Shown: piece after piece, positions 58,572 through 64,000 of the stretch
Layout of the letters: the number at the start of each line of letters is the position of its first letter
Position numbering within the stretch: position 1 is the stretch's first letter
NCBI GenBank assembly: GCA_033182465.1
Contig: CP137323.1
Location: 682,001 to 746,000 of the forward strand
Source of the DNA: Sanghuangporus weigelae
Lineage: Eukaryota > Basidiomycota > Agaricomycetes > Hymenochaetales > Hymenochaetaceae
Direction: 5' to 3'
DNA: 64,000 nt
Notes under the pieces: generated by a model
Databases searched by the model: none
The model's input: the letters and a program-made list of their open reading frames with translations, nothing else
What the model was told of the DNA's origin: nothing
Made by a program: the position numbers and the translations under genes

Positions 58572-59863
58572 ATGCCTAAATCTGAGCAAATGCAGAACCG
58601 CAGACCAACTCTTCCAGAGGAGCTATTATGGAGGATAGCTTATTTTATGGTATCACCTCGCTCCAGCTCTACTCTTGGGTTAGAGGACTCTGCAGATTTA
58701 TCTGACATCGATACCTTTTTCAAACCAGCCTGGACGGACGTCCAAGGATTTGCGATGGGCTCCAAAGCCTTGCGGTATATGATTTTGAGAAACTGGTTTC
58801 GTGTCCTTCATATACGGAGCGATGATGATTGGAAAGTGTACGAGGAGCGTTACCCGTTCGTGTTCAGGTATACCACGTAAGTTGCAAAAAAAAATGCGAT
58901 CCGGATCATACAATCTTAGTTTTACACCTGATACAACCGCTCCTCATTATCAGTGCAATAGTCTGGCATGGGGTGATCGGCATCGACCCAGGTCTGAACG
59001 CAGCACGCAACTTCTTTACTCGTTTCGCAGGTCGGTCATTACGAAGCGTGCGGCTCATCCTACCTGTACCGGGAGATCAATTGCTCAACCTGGAGTACAC
59101 TCCTGAATATCCAGATTATCTGAAAGTTATCGGTTCCTGTTGCACTTCCGCTTGTTCTTCTGGGACGCCCACCGATACGAGCATCCCTAACGATAATCCT
59201 ATTCCCACCACCATTACCAAAACGAGTACAATTACGAAACTGGAGATATACAATGATTTGTATCCTGTTCCTGATTCAGTGCGCTTGATAGCAGAGGCAG
59301 TGCCTCAGCTGGAAGTACTGAGGTGGAGGCAACCATCGATATGGTGCAACTTGTGCTTTACGTGCTCTCTACCACGGTTTTCTAATCCGTTGCCTGTGGA
59401 CAAGGTCCTTAAGTATCCGGATGGGAGGGGCTTACCCGTGCGTTTGTTGTGAAACCTTCAAGAAATAAAGTGTCCGCTAACAAGCTTTGATATCATGTGC
59501 TCGAATTACACGCAGGCACACTGGGCTTCGCGACTCTCAGACCTCCCGAATTTACACACAGTCTTGGTCACTGTAGGCGTCAAACAAGGTCCTCGACCAT
59601 TCATGTTCCCTTCTTCTTTCCCTTCCTCTCTTCCCTCTACTACCTCAAACACCTTCAGATCCTTTCCCTGGACGGGCGAGTGCGAGATGTGTCTTTCCCT
59701 GATGGATCGAGACTCCACCCTCCTCGATACTTGCCTCGAAAGAAAGATGAGTAACAAGAAGATCCCGCCGAATTTGAAGAGAGTGGAGTGGCGGTTTGTT
59801 TCGATAGATGAATTTGAGAATGGGAGCGATTGGAATCGGATTTCGAAGTATCTGTACGAATGA
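58572..59863 (+). CDS. F-box-like protein of unknown target
   Basis: Three exons, 58572-58867, 58954-59437 and 59516-59863, sum to 1128 bases, 375 residues. The start RRPTLPEELLWRIAYFMV has the LPxEL core of an F-box, and later segments (SLRSVRLILPV, ITKLEIYNDLYPVPDSVR, VPQLEVLRWRQP, LSDLPNLHTVLVTVG, LKRVEWRFVSIDEF) have the spacing of degenerate leucine-rich repeats. This layout is common in Agaricomycete F-box-like proteins. Only the first 20 residues support the F-box directly, so the functional call is moderate, while the gene model closes well. It is transcribed toward the large gene on the right edge. Confidence 0.65.
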
Positions 59864-60666
59864 TTACTTTCTTTCTTGAATTAGCCATCTCCGCCTCTAA
59901 CCCCCCCCCCCCCCCCCCAATGTCTTTCAACCCCTCCAGCCATCTCTTCCTTTCTCTCCTTCGCCTCCTTCCGCCCTGTCCTCTCAGATACCTTCATCTC
60001 CTTCACATTGACAGACGTGTCCCTCTCTGATTGATCGAGACCCATACCATTCTCGAAAGAAAGATATATACTATACTATTCGGAGAGAAAAAAAATATGC
60101 AATTCTAATCCGTATGACTACCTAGCGAAGTGTTCGTGCAATAATATGTATGTATACAGGAAAGTAAAAGTAAACAAAGCAAAAAAAGAGAGAAACCGAA
60201 AGCAAATCGTCAACGAAGTAAGAGCTAAAATATAATAAATATGGTATGATAGGGACTCCGAAAACTTTAGGTAAATGTAATTGTGGCTAATGAACAGAAA
60301 TAGAGAGACAATATGTAATCCCGCCAGCGAGTATTGTTCCGACAGCAGTACGGCGAGAAGAGATAGGAAGGTGTAGAATATGTAAGAGAAGAACGAAGAT
60401 GGAGGAAGATGTAACCATTAACAGTTAGAAGCCGCATGCTTGTGAGATAGAACGAATCCAATAAGAGGGAAAGGGGAGAAAGAGAGATAGCGAGGGAGAA
60501 GAATAGATATAGGACGAGTGCTGGATTATGATGCAAAGCAGGCGATGCAATGTGTGTACGCAGACAGGTGCATCTGGAACATGAAGCGAAGAGACCGAAA
60601 GAAAAAAGAACGATGTTTGTCATATGAATCAAATATCACCAATGATAGCTCGCCTCACTTGGTCAC
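59864..60666. other. convergent intergenic region
   Basis: It lies between the 3' ends of the F-box-like gene and the large minus-strand gene. It holds a run of 18 C and then A-rich sequence. No gene seen. Confidence 0.6.
59901..59918. repeat. C18 homopolymer
   Basis: An uninterrupted run of 18 C (G on the other strand) just after the F-box-like stop codon. Such runs are error-prone in sequencing, so the true length may differ. Confidence 0.85.
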
Positions 60667-63600
60667 TCACTCTTCCTCTTCCTCATCCTCCTCAACAATA
60701 GCAGACTTGAAGGCAGGGTGTGCGCGGTTATTAGGTAGGTTCCTCCTACTCAATCGCGGCTCGTTCACATTCATACCCGACCCCAGAGATGCGTCAAACA
60801 CGCTATCGGAGCCGGGGAGAGGCATCGTGCCAGTGATGGGCGAATGGCCCGCCACTCCTCTTACGCGCGCTCCACTACCGCCACCACCGCCCCCGCGATT
60901 GCTTGTCCGACCTGTCTTGCGAGTATTGCGATTGCCTCGGAATGGGACGGGCGAGAGCTGGACGATAGGGTGCGAGTCGTAGTTGTGGGTATTCATCTGA
61001 CGAGTTGAGGATGAGGTTTTGTTCAGCGGGATTTGACCTAGCCCGCCTGCGAACGCGGGAAAGTCGTCATCCTCGTCTACCCAGTCTGATTCATCTCCGC
61101 CGGCGTTGATGCTAGAATAGGTACCGCCACCACCGCCTGTTCCAGTACTATTGAGATTGAGAGATTGTCTCCCTTGCCCGCTGAAGACGTCTCGTATCGT
61201 GATCGGCTGATCCGGAGCGGGAGAGATGACTAAGACTTCCACGGGATACTGTGAAGGACGGGATTGCCAACCGGGAGGCTCAGTACCCCAGGCTTTCTTC
61301 CAGCTGGAGCGTGAAGAGGAGACGGAGGTCATGAAGCTCGAGGTATATGCCGAAGGTACGCCCAGAGCCGTGTGTTTCTTCTGCGCGAGAAGGACAGTGT
61401 TGGCTTTGTTTCTATATCCCGTACGACGGGATGTGTCGTCGCGGAATGGAGAATCAGTCCCTCGACCCTCACCTTCAGAGGCGTCGTAGAACGATCCCGG
61501 ACGGGAGGATGGAAGAGAGTGAATGGAGGAGGTGGTTGAGTTGGATCGAACGTGAGTGGGCCGATTTTGCGACTGGGATTGGTGAGACGACGTCCGTGCT
61601 TGCCTAATGACCCGCGTTGAGGAGCTCGACCCAGCGCGTCGGTGATACTGCTTCAGCGGAGAGGAGGATGCACGTCCACCCCCACCACTAGCGTATCGAG
61701 CGGCCGACCCGCCAGACCCAGCCGACGGAGACTTCCGATGATGTCGATTGGTGCCATTGTTCTGCATGCTGTAGCTCCGTATCGACGATGGTCGTGAGGA
61801 ATGGATTTCCTGTTCGACTTCGGAGTTGGGAGTGAAGGAACGACGGGAGGCATCGCTTCGTTGGCGCGAGATGTCCACCATTCCGCCGGTGCCGGTGTGA
61901 TGCGGAGCAGCAGAATCCCTCTCCATGAGGACCATCTGCATGGACGCTACGCTCGATCGCCGCGAGTTCACGCTGCTCGAGCGACGAGAGGATACTGACG
62001 CTCGTTTCGCGCGGGGTTTCGGACCGTTCCATCCTCCCCGTCTCTTGAAAGCTCTGCCACGCGTTCCTCCCCCTGCTCTTGGCGACGCAGGCACACCGCC
62101 TGCTGCGCCAGGAGCGGATGAAGAGTTAGAAGAGGTTATGTTAATGGGAGGCGGCACGGAGGCTTTCCGTTTTCCCTTCCGGTCTTCGTTGAACCACATA
62201 CGGAAAGTCGTCAGGAGATTGCTGCGATTCCGTAACGGGCCACCGATCAACTTTGTATGATGATGGTGCCCGCCGACGCCAAAGTCGTTCGTGTTGCCTG
62301 AGGAGTTGGTCGGTGTCGGCGGGGCGGCCGTGAAGGTGGATGATCGCGAGACCGGGATCCACGGAGAGGCACTAGGAAGGCTTGTTGGGATCGTCCGCTC
62401 GCGCTCCGGTGTGACTGGTGGAGCAAGTGGAAGCATGGGATGGTTGTCCTTCTGATCCTTTACAGGACGGATCGGAGGAGACTTGGTGAGTCGCGCTGGT
62501 CCGTTGTGCCCATTCCCGTGATGACTGTTTCGGGAGTCTAGAGACGAGGACGTCCGATCGTCTTTCTCTTTCTCCTTCTCTCTTTCCTTCTCCTTGTCCT
62601 CCTTCTCTTTAACAGCCTCAGCAGACCGCTTTCGTACCAGCCCAGCAGCTTCCAGCGCCGTCATCGTCGCTCGTTGGACGATGCTCACGCTCCCTGAGCG
62701 GGGTTTGCCGCTGCTATTGCTATTCCGACCCTTAGAGTCCTTGTCTTTGTCTTTTGCGTTGGGAGTGGATGGACTGGATTTGGGAGAATCCATTGACGTG
62801 GGCGTCGGTGAGAGGTAGGATCGAGGGGACTTGGAGCGCGGAGGTGTGACGGGTGGGGAAGTCGATTTCTTTCTCTGCTGCTGGCGGTGAGAGGAATCTC
62901 CTTGAGTCGCTGCTGTTGTTGGAGTGGGGGGTATGAACGTTAGTTCAGGCGCAGAATGGGATTGATCGATTTTGCTCTTTGAAACTGTTCCTGATGCTGT
63001 TTTGTCAATCCCGTCTGAAGATTCTTCTGGTATGCTTGACCCCGGTGCCAGGCCCGGAGAAGGCTGGTCCAGTTTCAGAGTAGCGTTATTCTCCAACTCA
63101 GTCTCGACCTCCGTTTCGACTTCCGCGCTCGCTTCAGCCTCCTTAGCCTTCGCAGCCTTCTCAAAAGCAGCCTCTAGAGCCTTCTTCTCCGCTTTTCGCT
63201 TGAGCATCCACCAAATTGCGCCAGAGGCATCGCACGCATCGCTCAGCACGCTATGCACCATTTGCCCGATGTCGAACCCCAATGCGCTGAGGTTGTTGAG
63301 GAGAGAGCGTTCGAGCGGAGTGCTGAAGAGGAGAGGGGCGGGCGTGCGGAGGAGCGTGGCAAAGTCTTGGGGCGCGAAGTATGTGTTTTGGTGATTGCCA
63401 GTGTCTGAGGTGGGAGAGGATGGTTGGGAGAGGATAGAAGAGACTGAGCGACGCTTTGTACGTGCGGGTGTGCGGGTTGGGTATGCTGTTGGTGGTGCCG
63501 ATGCTGGGGACTGGCCTCCGTAGGATGGACTCGGAAGGGGCTTTTGAGAGGGAGAGGGATCTCGGGAATGTGGGTACGAAGCGTCTTGGGAACGAGAGGT

Positions 63601-64000
63601 CTCGGGCTGCTTCCCAGACATTGGATATTCCTCGTCTACGAGAGTTGGTGATATCTTCTTGCCATTGCGTTCTCTTTCATCTGGGCCCTTTGCAGATGTG
63701 GATTTCTTCCGTCTCGATGCAGGTTCTGCCGCATCCTTCTCGAGGTGCTTTCTACCCTTTTCCTTTTGTTGTTTTACAGTCGCTTCGCTTGCGTTACTGT
63801 CGAAACTCATATCGTCCACTCCTGCCATAATGACAGATTCATCTGGAGATTCATCCCGAGTAGATGTGGATAAAGTAGAGTGCTGGTTGAGAGGCGACGA
63901 TTGATGGGAAGGAGCCGAGTGGAAGCTTGCTTCAGAAATGGAAGGGGAAGGGAGATGATGTGCCGAGTTTGATGGTTCAGTAGAGGAAGCTTGTGGGACG
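60667..64000 (-). CDS. C-terminal part of a large disordered protein, possibly Gin4/Hsl1-type kinase (partial)
   Basis: The frame is open from the right edge of the window to a stop at 60667, giving at least 1110 residues; an ATG at 63828 (MAGVDDMSFDS) lies inside it, but the frame continues upstream, so the true start is probably outside. Most of the protein is low-complexity Ser/Pro/Gly/Arg with basic patches. One folded block is visible: TPAPLLFSTPLERSLLNNLS, then LGFDIGQMVHSVLSDACDAS and GAIWWMLKRKAEKKALE, which resembles a segment I associate with basidiomycete Gin4/Hsl1-class kinases. A second ordered stretch is VEVLVISPAPDQPITIRDVF. The tail ends in a run of Asp/Glu. No kinase domain lies in the window, so the identity rests on memory of one block and is tentative; it may be an unrelated scaffold. 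Confidence 0.6.
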   Translation of the reverse strand, partial: VPQASSTEPSNSAHHLPSPSISEASFHSAPSHQSSPLNQHSTLSTSTRDESPDESVIMAGVDDMSFDSNASEATVKQQKEKGRKHLEKDAAEPASRRKKSTSAKGPDERERNGKKISPTLVDEEYPMSGKQPETSRSQDASYPHSRDPSPSQKPLPSPSYGGQSPASAPPTAYPTRTPARTKRRSVSSILSQPSSPTSDTGNHQNTYFAPQDFATLLRTPAPLLFSTPLERSLLNNLSALGFDIGQMVHSVLSDACDASGAIWWMLKRKAEKKALEAAFEKAAKAKEAEASAEVETEVETELENNATLKLDQPSPGLAPGSSIPEESSDGIDKTASGTVSKSKIDQSHSAPELTFIPPTPTTAATQGDSSHRQQQRKKSTSPPVTPPRSKSPRSYLSPTPTSMDSPKSSPSTPNAKDKDKDSKGRNSNSSGKPRSGSVSIVQRATMTALEAAGLVRKRSAEAVKEKEDKEKEREKEKEKDDRTSSSLDSRNSHHGNGHNGPARLTKSPPIRPVKDQKDNHPMLPLAPPVTPERERTIPTSLPSASPWIPVSRSSTFTAAPPTPTNSSGNTNDFGVGGHHHHTKLIGGPLRNRSNLLTTFRMWFNEDRKGKRKASVPPPINITSSNSSSAPGAAGGVPASPRAGGGTRGRAFKRRGGWNGPKPRAKRASVSSRRSSSVNSRRSSVASMQMVLMERDSAAPHHTGTGGMVDISRQRSDASRRSFTPNSEVEQEIHSSRPSSIRSYSMQNNGTNRHHRKSPSAGSGGSAARYASGGGGRASSSPLKQYHRRAGSSSSTRVIRQARTSSHQSQSQNRPTHVRSNSTTSSIHSLPSSRPGSFYDASEGEGRGTDSPFRDDTSRRTGYRNKANTVLLAQKKHTALGVPSAYTSSFMTSVSSSRSSWKKAWGTEPPGWQSRPSQYPVEVLVISPAPDQPITIRDVFSGQGRQSLNLNSTGTGGGGGTYSSINAGGDESDWVDEDDDFPAFAGGLGQIPLNKTSSSTRQMNTHNYDSHPIVQLSPVPFRGNRNTRKTGRTSNRGGGGGGSGARVRGVAGHSPITGTMPLPGSDSVFDASLGSGMNVNEPRLSRRNLPNNRAHPAFKSAIVEEDEEEEE

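Overview
The window looks like nuclear DNA of a filamentous basidiomycete, most likely an Agaricomycete. The coding genes are broken by many short GT-AG introns of about 45-90 bases. The families present are typical of that group: three FunK1 fungal-specific kinases, fast-evolving F-box proteins, a CPL1-like secreted protein and a Dal5-type major facilitator transporter. I saw no tRNA, rRNA, CRISPR array, LTR element or DNA transposon.

Layout. Bases 1-16758 are gene-poor and rich in simple repeats; the only gene I could assemble there is a 120-residue five-exon gene of unknown function at 3578-5241. From 16.7 kb the genes are dense. In order they are glycyl-tRNA synthetase (minus), an F-box protein (plus), transaldolase (plus), and three minus-strand genes in a row: an anion:cation-symporter-type transporter, a lactonase/muconate-cyclase-like beta-propeller and an alpha/beta hydrolase. 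These three could form a small carboxylate or lactone uptake and breakdown cluster. A second F-box protein follows.

The most striking region is 35.9-53.2 kb. Two full polysaccharide-deacetylase genes (HP0310/PuuE type, 14 exons each, 312 residues each) face each other and enclose three tandem FunK1 kinase genes on the minus strand. Each kinase lies in a repeat unit of about 4.5 kb whose left end is a piece of the deacetylase last intron and last exon. The first piece is the real gene end; the other two are relics. This marks a tandem triplication whose breakpoint lies inside the first deacetylase gene. Kinase A has lost its acidic tail by a one-base shift, and kinase B and the second deacetylase each depend on, or carry, a GC-AG intron. 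All three kinases keep a TTACGTAA palindrome upstream.

The right end holds a secreted CPL1-like protein with three 118-residue tail repeats that carry dibasic sites, a nuclear-type thiol peroxidase (Dot5 family), an F-box-like protein, and the C-terminal part of a large disordered protein, possibly a Gin4/Hsl1-type kinase, that runs off the window.

Exon boundaries were deduced by eye from splice signals, frame continuity and family knowledge. Reading-frame sums close for every spliced model given.
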